Shown: in pieces, positions 34,564 through 46,785 of the stretch
Numbering within the stretch: position 1 is the stretch's first letter
Layout of the letters: every line of letters begins with the position of its first letter
DNA from: REEB95 sp963810055
Lineage (GTDB): Bacteria > Pseudomonadota > Alphaproteobacteria > ATCC43930 > CGMCC-115725
Reading direction: 5' to 3'
Assembly (NCBI GenBank): GCA_963810055.1
Contig: CAWEME010000004.1
Location: forward strand, 62,001-126,000
DNA: 64,000 nucleotides
Notes under the pieces: generated by a model
Database searches by the model: none
What the model saw: only the letters and a program-made list of their open reading frames with translations
Told to the model about the DNA's origin: nothing
Translations under genes and position numbers: made by a program

Positions 34564-37225
34564 ATGATCGGCGTCCTTGCCCGACGGCTTTTTGGCTCAG
34601 CCAACGATCGCTTCATCAAGGGTCTTCAGTCCATCGTTGACGAGGTCAACGGGATGGAGGCGGAGACGGCCTCGCTGTCGGACGCGGATTTGCGCGCGCG
34701 CACCGATGTCTTCAAGAAACGGATATCCGACGGCGAACCGCTCGACGAGCTGCTGCCCGAGGCCTTCGCCACGGTGCGCGAGGCGGCCAAGCGCACGCTG
34801 GGCCAGCGGCCGTTCGACGTCCAGCTGATGGGCGGCGTCGTGCTGCACCGGGGCATGATCGCCGAAATGAAGACCGGCGAAGGCAAGACGCTGGTGGCGA
34901 CCTTGCCGGTTTACTTGAACGCGCTCGCCGGCAAGGGCGTGCATGTCGTCACGGTGAACGACTATCTGGCCAAGCGCGACAGCGAGTGGATGGGCCAGAT
35001 CTACAAGTTCCTGGGATTGTCGGTCGGCCGCATCCTGCACGAGCTCACCGACGCCGAGCGCCGCGAGGCCTATGCCGCCGACGTGACCTACGGCACCAAC
35101 AACGAATTCGGCTTCGATTACCTCCGCGACAACATGAAGTTCCGGCTCGAAGACATGGTGCAGCGGCCGTTCAGCTACGCCATCGTCGACGAAGTCGATT
35201 CGATCCTGATCGACGAGGCGCGCACGCCCCTGATCATCTCCGGCCCGGCCGAGGATTCCTCCGAGCTCTATCGCGGCGCCGACAAGCTCATCCCCAAGCT
35301 CGCGCCCGAGGATTACGAGAAGGACGAAAAGCAGCGCGCGGTGACGCTCACCGAAGCGGGCGTGGAGAAACTCGAATCCCTGTTGCGCGAATCCGGGCTG
35401 ATGAAGACCGGCACGCTTTACGACATCAACAACCTGGCGCTGGTGCACCACACCAATCAGGCGCTCCGGGCGCACAAGCTCTTCGCCCGCGACACCGATT
35501 ACATCGTGCGCGACGGCAAGGTCGTCATCATCGACGAGTTCACCGGCCGCATGATGGAAGGCCGCCGCTATTCCGAGGGCCTGCACCAGGCGCTCGAGGC
35601 CAAGGAAGGCGTCAACGTCCAGAACGAGAACCAGACGCTGGCCTCGATCACCTTCCAGAATTATTTCCGCCTTTACCCCAAGCTGGCCGGCATGACCGGC
35701 ACGGCGATGACCGAAGTCGGCCGAGTTCTCGGACATCTACAAGCTCGACGTCATCGAGATTCCGACCAACGAGCCCTGCATCCGCAAGGATTCCGACGAC
35801 GAGGTCTATCGCACCGCGCGCGAGAAATACGAATCCATCCTGAAGCAGGTGATGGAATGCCAGGCGCGCAAGCAGCCGGTGCTGATCGGCACCGTCAGCA
35901 TCGAGAAATCCGAGACGCTCAGCGACATCTTCAAGAAAAAGAAGATCCCGCACAACGTGCTGAACGCCCGCTATCACGAGCAGGAAGCCTTCATCATCGC
36001 CCAGGCCGGCCAGCCCGGGGCGGTGACCGTCGCCACCAATATGGCGGGCCGCGGCACCGACATCCAGTTGGGCGGCAATCTCGACATGCGCCTCAAGCAG
36101 GAACTGCCGGCGATCAACGATCCGGTCGCGCGCGAGCGCCGCGCCGCCGAGATCCGCGCCGAAATCCAAGCCGCGCACGAGGAGGTGGTCAAGGCCGGCG
36201 GGCTCTACGTCATCGGCAGCGAGCGCCATGAAAGCCGCCGCATCGACAACCAGCTGCGCGGCCGCTCGGGCCGCCAGGGCGATCCCGGCGCCTCGAAGTT
36301 CTTCGTCTCGCTCGATGACGATCTCATGCGCATCTTCGGCTCGCAGCGCATGGACGGCATGTTGCAGAAGCTCGGCCTCCAGGAAGGCGAGGCGATCATC
36401 CACTCCTGGATCAACAAGGCGTTGGAGAAGGCGCAGCAGAAGGTGGAGGCGCGCAACTACGAGATGCGCAAGCATCTGCTGCGCTTCGACGACGTGATGA
36501 ACGACCAGCGCAAGGTGGTCTACCAGCAGCGCCGCGAGATCATGAGCGATCAGGACGTCTCGGCCATGGTCGCCGACATGCGCCAGGAAGTGGTCGAATC
36601 GATGGTCGAGCGCTGCATCCCCGAAAACGCGCTGCCCGACGAATGGAACACGGCCGCGTTGCACGAGGAGGCGCTCCGGGTCTTCAACCTCGACCTGCCG
36701 GTCGCGTCATGGGCCAAGGAAGAGGGCATATCCGACAGCGCCGTCCGCGACCGCATCCTTCAGGCGGTCGAGGCGAAGATGGCGCAGAAGGTGGCGAATT
36801 ACGGCCCCGACATCATGCGCCTGGCCGAACGCAGCCTGGTGCTGCAGACGCTCGACCAGTCGTGGAAGGATCACCTGTCCTCGCTCGATCATCTGCGCCA
36901 GGGCATCAATCTGCGCGCCTATGCGCAGCGCGACCCCTTGAACGAATACAAGCGCGAGGCCTTCAACCTGTTCCAGGCCATGCTGGTCGGCTTGCGCGAA
37001 CAGGCGACCAGCGTGCTGGCTCACGTAGAATTGAAGATCGAGCGTCCCAGCGACCTGGCGCCGCCGCCGCCGCGCCCGATGCTCGAATCCCGCCAGGATC
37101 CGGCCCTCGGCCCGACCGCCAATCCCGCGCCGGCCGGGCCTTCACCCTGGGCGAACACGCCCCGGAACGCGCCCTGCCCCTGCGGCTCCGGAAAGAAGTT
37201 CAAGCACTGCCACGGCCGCCTATAA
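34564..37225 (+). CDS. secA: Preprotein translocase ATPase SecA (one frameshift)
   Basis: Motor of the Sec export channel, about 886 aa. MIGVLARRLFGSANDRFIK opens the protein. Walker A EMKTGEGKTLVA, DEVDSILIDEARTPLIISG and ITFQNYFRLYPKLAGMTGTA are all clear. After TAMTEV an extra G at 35719-35720 shifts the frame. Reading resumes AEFSDIYKLDVIEIPTNEP and runs through NMAGRGTDIQLGG and RSGRQGDPGAS to the zinc-binding SecB-interaction tail CPCGSGKKFKHCHG. The gene is essential, so the frameshift is almost surely a sequence error. Confidence 0.95.
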
Positions 37226-37327
37226 TCCGCCACATTACTTAGATTTAATCGGCGGGAAGGGGTGGCGTAATCAACCGCGCCCCATGATGCCCGCCATAAA
37301 ACACCACTTTTGCCGCGAGGTTGCCTC

Positions 37328-38888
37328 ATGTCTTTCTTCCCCTTGTCCCGCTTTCCCGTCACCGGCCCGTCCGGAAAACGGAGCGCCGCGTTCGCGGCCT
37401 TGCTGGCCCTTGGCCTTGCGCTGGCGCCCTTGGCTTACGCCGATCCGGCTGCCGTGGCGCTGCCGAGCTTCGCGCCCATCGTCAAGCAGGTGATGCCGGC
37501 GGTGGTGAACATCTCGGTCACCGAACAGGCGAGCGCGATCGCCAGCGACGACAGCGACGACCAGGATGCGGGCCCGGACCATGACTTCGGGCAGAATTTC
37601 CCGCCTTCGCCCTTCGACGAGTTCCTGCGCCGCTTCTTCCAGCAGCACCAGGGCCAGGGCCAGGGCCAGGGCTTTTCCATGCCGCACGGGCAAACGGTGG
37701 CGCTGGGCTCGGGCTTCATCATCGATCCCTCGGGCTACATCGTCACCAACAACCACGTCGTCGATCACGCCGACAAGGTGACGGTGATCTTCCAGGACGA
37801 CAGCCGCCATCCGGCGAAGGTGATCGGCCGCGATCCCAAGACCGATCTGGCGCTCATCAAGATCGACGCCAAGGAGCCGCTGCCCTACGTGTCCTGGGGC
37901 GACAGCGCCCAGTCCCAGATCGGCGATTGGGTGCTGGCGGTCGGCAATCCCTTCGGCCTGGGCGGCACGGTCAGCACCGGCATCATTTCGGCGCGTTCGC
38001 GCGACATCCATGAAGGCCCTTATGACGACTTCCTCCAGATCGACGCCTCGATCAACCGCGGCAATTCGGGCGGGCCGGATTTCAACCTGAACGGCCAGGT
38101 CATCGGCATCAACACCGCGATCTATTCGCCCAATGGCGGCTCGGTCGGCATCGGCTTCGCCATTCCCTCGGACATGGCCAAGCCGGTGATCGAGCAGCTC
38201 AAGGCCCACGGCAAGGTCCAGCGCGGCTGGATCGGCGTGCAGATCCAGGACGTGACGCCGGACATCGCCAAGAATCTGGGCTTGCCGTCCGCGGCCGGCG
38301 CGCTGGTGGCCGACGTCACCAAGGACGGCCCGGCCGAGAAAGCCGGATTCAAGCAGGGCGACGTGATCCTCAGCTATAACGGCCACGACATCGCCAAGGT
38401 GCGCGACCTGCCCATCGCCGTGGCGCAGACCCCGGTCGGCGACAAGGCCGAGGTCAAGGTCTGGCGCAAGGGCTCGCCGATCACGCTCCAGCCGGTGATC
38501 GCCGCCATGCCCAGCGACCAGAAAATGGCCAAGGCCGAGACGCCGTCCGGCGGCGACAACGGCAAGGCGCAGACCGCCCACGCCATGGGACTGAAGCTCG
38601 CGCCGCTGACGCCCGATCTGCGCCGCCAGGCGGGCGTGCCCGCCGGGGTCAAGGGCGTGATCGTGACCGACGTCGCCGACGACAGCCCGCTCGCCGATAT
38701 CGGCGTCGAGCCCGGCGACGTCATCGTCACCATCAATCAGCAGCCGGTGGCCGGGCCCCAGGACGTGGCGGCCAAGCTCGACGCCATCAGCAAGCAGAAG
38801 GGCAACAAGAGCCTGCTGCTGCTGATCAACCGCCGCGGCATCAACCAGTATGTCGCGCTGTCCTTCTCGGGCGAACGACAACGGCTGA
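37328..38888 (+). CDS. degP: Periplasmic serine protease DegP/HtrA (Do family); 3' end read-through
   Basis: A signal peptide (residues 1-40, ending LAYADP) is followed by a trypsin-like domain with the triad His in TNNHVVDHAD, Asp in PKTDLALIKI and Ser in NRGNSGGPDF. The residue after GGP is Asp where Leu is usual. Two PDZ domains follow. As written, the frame runs on into the response regulator. In the +1 frame a TGA at 38886-38888 follows RANDNG. This is where one inserted base between about 38860 and 38875 would put the true stop, in line with the other frameshifts here. A short (QG)n tract lies near residue 115. Confidence 0.88.
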
Positions 38889-38902
38889 ACGGGGAGCCGC
38901 TT

Positions 38903-39571
38903 ATGCACATCCTGCTGATCGAGGACGACCGCGAGGCCGCGGCCTATCTGCTGAAGGGCCTGGCCGAAAGCGGCCATCGCGTGGACCATGCCGACGAAGG
39001 CCGAAGCGGGCTCGAATGCGCGCGCAAGGGCAATTTCGACGCCATGATCATCGACCGCATGCTGCCGGGCCTGGACGGGTTGTCGATCATCGCCGCCTTG
39101 CGCGCGGCCAATAACCAGACCCCGGTTCTGGTGCTGAGCGCCCTGGGCGACGTCGAGGACCGCGTCGAAGGCCTGCACGCGGGCGGCGACGATTACCTCG
39201 GCAAGCCCTTCGCCTTCACCGAGCTTCTGGCCCGGCTCGAGGCGCTCACCCGCCGCGGCAGCGCCAGCGAAACCCGGCTCAAGGTGGCCGATCTCGAAAT
39301 GGACCTGATCGCGCGCAGCGTGACGCGGGCGGGCCAGGCGATCGAGCTGTTGCCGCGCGAGTTCCGCCTGCTCGAATATCTGATGCGGCATGCCGGGCAC
39401 ATCGTCACGCGCACCATGCTGTTGGAAAAGGTCTGGGACCATCATTTCGATCCCCAGACCAACGTCATCGACGTGCATGTGAGCCGCTTGCGGCAGAAGA
39501 TCGACCGCGGCTTCGAGTATCCGCTGCTGCACACGGTGCGCGGCACCGGCTACACGCTGCGCGCGGCCTAG
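38903..39571 (+). CDS. OmpR/PhoB-type response regulator
   Basis: 222 aa. The receiver domain MHILLIEDDREAA has phospho-acceptor Asp in MIIDRMLPGLDG and the conserved Lys in YLGKPF. The winged-helix DNA-binding domain has LLPREFRLLEYLMRHAG and the closing RGTGYTLR. GGGGAG sits 6-7 nt before the ATG, which argues for a separate gene and not a fusion to the exported protease. A kinase gene would normally follow in degP-linked systems; here accA follows on the other strand, so the regulator is an orphan in this window. Confidence 0.88.
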   Translation: MHILLIEDDREAAAYLLKGLAESGHRVDHADEGRSGLECARKGNFDAMIIDRMLPGLDGLSIIAALRAANNQTPVLVLSALGDVEDRVEGLHAGGDDYLGKPFAFTELLARLEALTRRGSASETRLKVADLEMDLIARSVTRAGQAIELLPREFRLLEYLMRHAGHIVTRTMLLEKVWDHHFDPQTNVIDVHVSRLRQKIDRGFEYPLLHTVRGTGYTLRAA

Positions 39572-39577
39572 AGCTAG

Positions 39578-40531
39578 CTAAAGCCCGCGCGATCCCATCT
39601 GCAGGAATTTGGCGCGGCGTTGCGTCCTGAGCGCCGGCCCGTCTAGCTTCAAAAGCGGCGGCAATGCCTTGGCGATCGCCTCGCCTACGGCGTTGATCGC
39701 CGCTTCGTGCGCGCGGTGCGCGCCGCCCAGCGGCTCGGGCACGATCGCGTCGATCACGTTCAAACGCAGCAGATCCTGCGCGGTCAGGCGCAGGGCTTCG
39801 GCCGCGTCCTGCGCGTTGTCGGCGGAGCGCCACAGGATCGAGGCACAGCCTTCCGGGGAAATGACCGAGTAGATCGCGTTTTCGAGCATGAGCACGACAT
39901 TGCCGGTGGCGAGCGCGATGGCGCCGCCCGAGCCGCCCTCGCCGATGATGGTGGCGATCAAGGGCACTTCGAGCTGCAAGCCGGTTTCGACCGCGCGCGC
40001 GATCGCCTCGGCCTGGCCGCGCGCCTCGGCGTCGATGCCGGGATAGGCCCCGGCGGTGTCGACGAAGGTCAGCACCGGCAGCTTGAACCGTTGCGCCAGC
40101 TCCATCAGCCGCCTTGCCTTGCGGTAGCCCTCGGGCCGCGCCATGCCGAAATTGTGCTTCACCCGGCTTTCGGTGTCGGCGCCCTTTTCGTGCGCGATCG
40201 CCACCACGCTCAGGCCGTTGAAGCGGCCGAGCCCGCCGATGATGGCGCGGTCCTCGGCGAAGGCGCGGTCGCCCGCCAAGGGGGTGAAACCGGCGATCAG
40301 CCGCTTGAGGTATTCCGCGCCGTGCGGCCGGTCGGGATGGCGCGCCAGCTGGACCTTCTGCCACGGCGTCAGCTTGGCGAAGGTCTGGCGCAGGAATTTG
40401 TCGACCTTGGCCTCGAGCTTCGAGACCTCGTCGGCGATGTTGAGGTCGCCGGCGTCGGAGAGATGGCGAAGCTCCTCGATCTTGCCTTCGAGTTCGGCGA
40501 GCGGCTTTTCGAATTCCAGGAAGTGGCGCAT
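39578..40531 (-). CDS. accA: Acetyl-CoA carboxylase carboxyltransferase subunit alpha
   Basis: 317 aa from MRHFLEFEKPLAELEGKIEE. It makes malonyl-CoA together with AccD for fatty acid synthesis. LPVLTFVDTAGAYPGIDAE and VIGEGGSGGAIALA form the carboxybiotin/CoA site, and YSVISPEGCASILWR is the family signature. An in-frame ATG four codons upstream is less likely. It lies downstream of xerD. Confidence 0.95.
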   Translation of the reverse strand: MRHFLEFEKPLAELEGKIEELRHLSDAGDLNIADEVSKLEAKVDKFLRQTFAKLTPWQKVQLARHPDRPHGAEYLKRLIAGFTPLAGDRAFAEDRAIIGGLGRFNGLSVVAIAHEKGADTESRVKHNFGMARPEGYRKARRLMELAQRFKLPVLTFVDTAGAYPGIDAEARGQAEAIARAVETGLQLEVPLIATIIGEGGSGGAIALATGNVVLMLENAIYSVISPEGCASILWRSADNAQDAAEALRLTAQDLLRLNVIDAIVPEPLGGAHRAHEAAINAVGEAIAKALPPLLKLDGPALRTQRRAKFLQMGSRGL

Positions 40532-40632
40532 GAGGCGCGACAACTAGCACGGGCGGCGGGCCTCGCGCCACCCGGGAGGTGATGGTTACGCCGATGTTGC
40601 GCCAATGTTCCGGGGGCGGGGAGGGTTAACCG

Positions 40633-41534
40633 CTATTTTTTGCGGGACAGCGGGTGATTGGCCATCACCCGCTTGAGGCGCTCGCCTTGCACGTGGGTGT
40701 AGATTTGCGTGGTCGCGATGTCGGCGTGGCCGAGCATTTCCTGGACGCTGCGCAAATCCGCCCCGCCGTCGACCAAATGGCTGGCGAAGGCGTGGCGCAG
40801 CACGTGCGGCGAAAGCCGCCTTTCGTCGATGCCCGAAGCGCGCGCCAGCTCCTTCAACAGCTGGCCGCAGCGCCGCCGCGTCAGATGGCCTTCCGCCCCG
40901 CGCGAGGGGAAGAGAAAGCGCGAGCTTTCGCCTTCCTTGAGGAATTCGGCGCGGATTTCGAGATAGGCGTCGAGCGCCCGGCGCGAAGGCGCGCTCAAGG
41001 GCGCCAAGCGCTCCTTGGCGCCCTTGCCGCGCACGATCAAAAATCGCTGGTCGCGTTTGGCCGCGGCCACGGGCAAGCCCACCAGTTCCGAAACCCGCAG
41101 CCCCGCGCCGTAGAGCAGCTCGATCAGGCAGAGGAGCCGCGCGCCTTCGCGGCCTTTCATGGCCCGCGCCTGGGCGATCAGTCGCTTGGCCTCGTCCGCG
41201 CCCAGGATCTTCGGCAGGGAACGCGGCAGACGCGGCGATTCCAGCGCGGCCGCCGGATCGTCCTTGCGCACGCCTTCGAGCGCGAGAAAGCGGTAGAACT
41301 GCCGGAGCGCCGAAAGCCGCCGCGCCGATGTCCGCGCGCTGCGCCCGGCATGGGACAGGGTCGCCAGATAGCGGCGCAGTTCGTCGCTCGAAGCCGATTT
41401 GAGCGAGGAGCCGCGGCGCTTGAGAAACGCCGCCGCCTGGTCGAGATCGTTGCGGTAGGCCGCGAGGGTCGGCGCCGCCGCTCCCCGCTCGGCCGCGAGC
41501 ATTTCGAGAAAGGCCTCGAGCGCGCGGTCCACGC

Positions 41535-41538
<4 letters not shown>
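40633..41538 (-). CDS. xerD: Tyrosine recombinase XerD
   Basis: About 301 aa. It resolves chromosome dimers at dif with XerC and FtsK. The N-terminal SAM-like domain (FLEMLAAERGAAAPTLAAYR) is followed by the catalytic domain with Arg in GAGLRVSELVGL, LSPHVLRHAFASHLVDGGAD (His-x-x-Arg), LGHADIATTQIYTHV (second His and nucleophile Tyr). The start is taken at the TTG overlapping the upstream stop (TTGA); a GTG 6 nt further is an alternative. The longer upstream frame is out of phase with a real gene. Confidence 0.92.
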
Positions 41539-43426
<1,888 letters not shown>

Positions 43427-43446
<20 letters not shown>

Positions 43447-43567
43447 CGGGAATGATCCGCTCCACCCGCGCCGTCGGAGCCGGGATGTCCCAGACCATGA
43501 GCACGACGGCGCCCGCCGCGCCGGCGAGCAGCAGCAGCGCGAATACGATCAAGATGAATTTTCCCAT
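43427..43567 (-). CDS. 46-aa single-pass membrane protein
   Basis: This small gene begins MGKFILIVFALLLLAGAAGA with one hydrophobic helix, then VWDIPAPTARVERIIPD and ends ARFPR. The WDIPAPT...ERIIPD part looks conserved in small proteins at the same place (upstream of the xerD locus) in other alphaproteobacteria, as recalled and not searched. It overlaps the next gene by 20 bp in another frame, which suggests translational coupling. Function unknown. Confidence 0.65.
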
Positions 43568-43634
43568 GCCCAGCTATTCCTGCTTAATGCTAGTGTGCGC
43601 CCATGTCGGGATTTCAGCAGTCTATCGACGCGCC

Positions 43635-44207
43635 ATGAGCGTTTCAACGAGTGTTCCGCCCTTCCCCGTGCCGAAAACCATCGCGCTGGTCGGGCTGATG
43701 GGCACGGGCAAGACCGCCGTCGGCAAGCGGCTGGCCCAGCGTCTGGGATTGCCGTTCGTCGACGCCGACGCCGCGATCGAGGCCGCCGCGGGCAACGTCA
43801 CCATCGAGGAGATTTTCGCGCGTCACGGCGAGCCGTTCTTCCGCGCGCGCGAGCGCGAGGTCGTCAAGCGGCTCTTGAACGGTCCGGTCTGCGTTTTGGC
43901 GACGGGCGGCGGCGCCTATCTGGACGAAGAGACCCGCGCGCTCATCCGCGAACACGCCATCTCGATCTGGCTCAAGGCGGATATCGAACTGATGATGTCG
44001 CGCGTGGCGCGGCGCAACAACCGGCCGCTGCTGAAAGGCAAGGAGCCGCGCGCGGTGTTCGAGCAGCAGATCGCCGACCGTTATCCGGTTTACGCCCAGG
44101 CCGACATCGCGGTCGAAAGCGCGGACGGCCCGCCCGACAAGTCGCTCGACCGCGTGCTGGCGGCGTTGGCGAAGTTCCTCGGCGTGACGGCGGGAGCGGC
44201 GCCGTGA
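43635..44207 (+). CDS. aroK: Shikimate kinase
   Basis: 190 aa. Walker A GLMGTGKTAVGKRLAQRLG, the shikimate-binding DADAAIE and GGGAYLDEETRALI, and the lid/Arg region VARRNNRPLLKG are present. It phosphorylates shikimate in aromatic amino acid synthesis. It overlaps aroB by 4 bp (GTGA) and diverges from the xerD cluster. Confidence 0.95.
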   Translation: MSVSTSVPPFPVPKTIALVGLMGTGKTAVGKRLAQRLGLPFVDADAAIEAAAGNVTIEEIFARHGEPFFRAREREVVKRLLNGPVCVLATGGGAYLDEETRALIREHAISIWLKADIELMMSRVARRNNRPLLKGKEPRAVFEQQIADRYPVYAQADIAVESADGPPDKSLDRVLAALAKFLGVTAGAAP

Positions 44208-45331
44208 GCGGGGGCTCCGCGCATCTGCGCGTCGAACTGGGCAACCGGAGTTACGACATCGTGGCGGGCTCGGGCCTGCTGGCCGAGTCCGGCGACCTCA
44301 TGCAGCGGGTGCTGCGCCAGAAGCGCGTGGTCGTCGTCACCGACGCGAACGTGGCGAAGCTGCACTTGAAGACGCTGGCGTCCGGATTGGCCAAGGCGGA
44401 GATCGCGTCGGAAATCCTGATCCTGCCGCCCGGCGAGGGCACCAAGGACTTCGCCCATTTCGAGAAACTGTGCGAGGACATCCTGGCGCTGGGCATCGAG
44501 CGTTCGACCGCGCTGGTGGCCTTGGGCGGCGGCGTCATCGGCGATCTCGCGGGCTTCGCCGCGGCGACGCTGTTGCGCGGGCTCGATTACGTGCAGGTGC
44601 CGACCACGCTTTTGGCGCAGGTCGATTCCTCGGTCGGCGGCAAGACCGCGATCGACGTCAAGGCGGGCAAGAACCTGGTGGGCGCCTTTTATCAGCCGGT
44701 GCTGGTGATCGCCGACATCGACACGCTGGCGACCTTGCCGCGGCGCGAATTGCTGGCGGGCTACGCCGAGGTGGTGAAATACGGCTTGATCCGCGACCGC
44801 GAATTCTACGCCTGGCTCGAGCAGAACGGCGCCGCCGTAGTGAAGGGCGACGCCGAATTGCGCCGCCAGGCGGTGCTGCGGAGCTGCCGCGCCAAGGCGG
44901 AGGTGGTGGCGGCGGACGAGCGCGAGGCGGGCGAGCGCGCGCTCCTGAATTTCGGCCACACCTTCGGCCACGCGCTCGAGGCCGAGGCCGGCTTCGGCCA
45001 GGCCCTGCTGCACGGCGAGGCGGTGGCGCTGGGCATGCTGCTGGCCTTCGATCTCTCGGCCAGGCTCGGTCTCTGCCCCAAGGAATCCGCGCGCCGCGTG
45101 CGCCAGCATTTCGAGCAGGTCGGGCTCAGGACCGAACTTGGCCGGATCGACGTGGACGCCGTCCTGGCCCGCATGCGCAAGGACAAGAAGGTGAAGGACG
45201 GGCGCATCAGCCTGATCCTGGCGCACGACATCGGCCAGGCCTTCATCAGCCGCGAGGTGACGGAACCCCAATTGCGCGAATTCCTGTCACAGCAAACCAA
45301 GACACTGGCATCCACCGCGCGCGCACACTAA
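44204..45331 (+). CDS. aroB: 3-dehydroquinate synthase
   Basis: 375 aa with a GTG start inside the aroK stop. NAD-binding ALGGGVIGDLAGFAAATLLR, VPTTLLAQVDSSVGGKTAID and the zinc ligands in FGHTFGHALEAE and LHGEAVALGM are clear. It catalyses the second step of the shikimate pathway and is co-translated with aroK. Confidence 0.96.
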   Translation: MSGGSAHLRVELGNRSYDIVAGSGLLAESGDLMQRVLRQKRVVVVTDANVAKLHLKTLASGLAKAEIASEILILPPGEGTKDFAHFEKLCEDILALGIERSTALVALGGGVIGDLAGFAAATLLRGLDYVQVPTTLLAQVDSSVGGKTAIDVKAGKNLVGAFYQPVLVIADIDTLATLPRRELLAGYAEVVKYGLIRDREFYAWLEQNGAAVVKGDAELRRQAVLRSCRAKAEVVAADEREAGERALLNFGHTFGHALEAEAGFGQALLHGEAVALGMLLAFDLSARLGLCPKESARRVRQHFEQVGLRTELGRIDVDAVLARMRKDKKVKDGRISLILAHDIGQAFISREVTEPQLREFLSQQTKTLASTARAH

Positions 45332-45358
45332 AAAGACGCGGCTTTCGAGGGGAATCCC

Positions 45359-45943
45359 ATGCCGCTGTCACAATCCAAGCCGCGCCAGCATATCCACACG
45401 CGCCAGATCGAATGCCGCGGCTTCCTGCGCGCGGACGGGCTGTGGGACATCGAAGGCCATCTCACCGACATCAAGACCTACGGCTTCGAGAGCGAATGGC
45501 GCGGCCTGGTCAAGCCGGGCGAGCCGGTGCACGAGATGGGGGTGCGCGTCACGGTCGACGATGCCCTCATCATCCGCGAGATCGAAGCCGCGACCGACCA
45601 TAGCCCGTTTCCGGTCTGTCCGGCGATCACGCCCAATTTCCAGCGTCTTTTGGGCTTGAGCATGCGCGCCGGGTTTTTGTCCAAGCTGCGCGAACTTCTC
45701 GGCGGCGTCGAAGGCTGCACCCATCTGGTCGAGCTCATGGGGCCGATCGCGACCACGGCCTTTCAGACCATCTATCCCTATCGCCATCGCCTGACGCGCG
45801 ACCCGAACGCGCCATCGGCGACGAAGCCCGCGAAGCGGGACGAGCAACCGCGCCTCATCGGCACCTGCCACGCCCTCAAGAGCGACGGCGAGGTGGTGAG
45901 GCGGCTGTGGCCGGAATTCTATACCGGCGCGGCCAAGGGCTGA
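45359..45943 (+). CDS. DUF2889 domain protein
   Basis: 194 aa. HIHTRQIECRGFLRADGLWD opens the DUF2889 pattern, followed by EMGVRVTVDDALIIREIEAA and EGCTHLVELMGPIATTAFQT. The His/Cys-containing GCTHL and GTCHAL motifs could bind metal. Function unknown. It begins 27 bp after aroB and may be co-transcribed. Confidence 0.8.
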   Translation: MPLSQSKPRQHIHTRQIECRGFLRADGLWDIEGHLTDIKTYGFESEWRGLVKPGEPVHEMGVRVTVDDALIIREIEAATDHSPFPVCPAITPNFQRLLGLSMRAGFLSKLRELLGGVEGCTHLVELMGPIATTAFQTIYPYRHRLTRDPNAPSATKPAKRDEQPRLIGTCHALKSDGEVVRRLWPEFYTGAAKG

Positions 45944-46391
45944 TTTCACGCCGGGCCGAAGCCTTGGCCGTGCCCGATGTTGGAAGATGCTAGAGGGAAA
46001 CCTCTTGCAAGAAATCGGTTAGGTTGCCAATGCCGCTATTTTGCACGTCCGGGATTTGGAGTGGCGTTCTAATCCAATCGGTAACAGTGCTGCCGGATAC
46101 GTTTTGGGTGACGACGAACGTCCGGGCGGGTTCACTTTGAAGAAGGTAAGAGAAGAAAAGCCCTTCAAGGGATTCGACCATTGGCTGACGGCACCGGCAC
46201 CAGCGCACGGACAATCCCCGTTACGCCGTCCATTGGCGACCTTCAGAGATAACACTACCACTAGCGCCTGGGGGCGCGAAGTGTAACGTCGCCTTCTATT
46301 CGTTATGCAACTGCTAAGAGATAACCCGATAATTTAGCAACTTATAGTTGTGACCACGCCCGGCAGCCGCGAAGCCAAGTGAATCAAAAGC
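45944..46391. other. Low-GC gap, no convincing gene
   Basis: About 450 bp, clearly AT-richer than both flanks. The best reading is a minus-strand frame at 45990-46214 whose last 45 residues (EPARTFVVTQNVSGSTVTDW and on to NLTDFLQEVSL) look protein-like but whose beginning does not. It may be the 3' end of a decayed foreign gene. No RNA gene or repeat is seen. Confidence 0.45.
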
Positions 46392-46676
46392 TCAGCTTGT
46401 CTGCAATCGATCCTCTTCCGGCGTCAGGGTGGAAAGCTGCAAGGCGTGCACGGTGCCGCGCAGCTCCTCGGCCAGGAAGGCATAGACCAGGCGCTGGCGT
46501 TCGAGCCGGGTTTTGCCGGCAAAGGCCGGGGAGACGATTTCCAGGCGGAAATGGCTTTCCCCGCCGGACCGGGAACCGGCATGGCCCGCATGGCGGTGCG
46601 AATCGTCGTGGATTTCGAGCCGGGTAGGCGCGAGCGCCCGGGTCAGCTTGGCGCGGATGCGGTCGGCGACGGTCAT
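46392..46676 (-). CDS. BolA family protein
   Basis: 94 aa. It begins MTVADRIRAKLTRALAPTRL. LEIHDDSHRHAGHAGSR holds the conserved His residues and SHFRLEIVSPAFAGKTRLER the core. BolA proteins bind [2Fe-2S] clusters together with monothiol glutaredoxins. It diverges from the J-protein gene, an arrangement common in alphaproteobacteria. Confidence 0.92.
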   Translation of the reverse strand: MTVADRIRAKLTRALAPTRLEIHDDSHRHAGHAGSRSGGESHFRLEIVSPAFAGKTRLERQRLVYAFLAEELRGTVHALQLSTLTPEEDRLQTS

Positions 46677-46785
46677 GGCAAAAACGGCCGGTTTCTCAAG
46701 GGCTTGTCAATCGGGACGGGCATCCCCATCTATCCAGGGCTAAGGCTTGTCAGGGCCCGGCGCCCTCTCCATACTGAATGGCATC

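Noticed and set aside
37640..37680. CCAGGG tandem repeat in degP as a phase-variation tract
   Set aside because: Only a few 6-bp units are present. A change in number would add or remove Gln-Gly pairs without altering the frame.
37328..39571. Genuine DegP-response regulator fusion protein
   Set aside because: The signal peptide would export a DNA-binding regulator, a stop is found one base out of phase at the expected place, and the regulator has its own ribosome-binding site.
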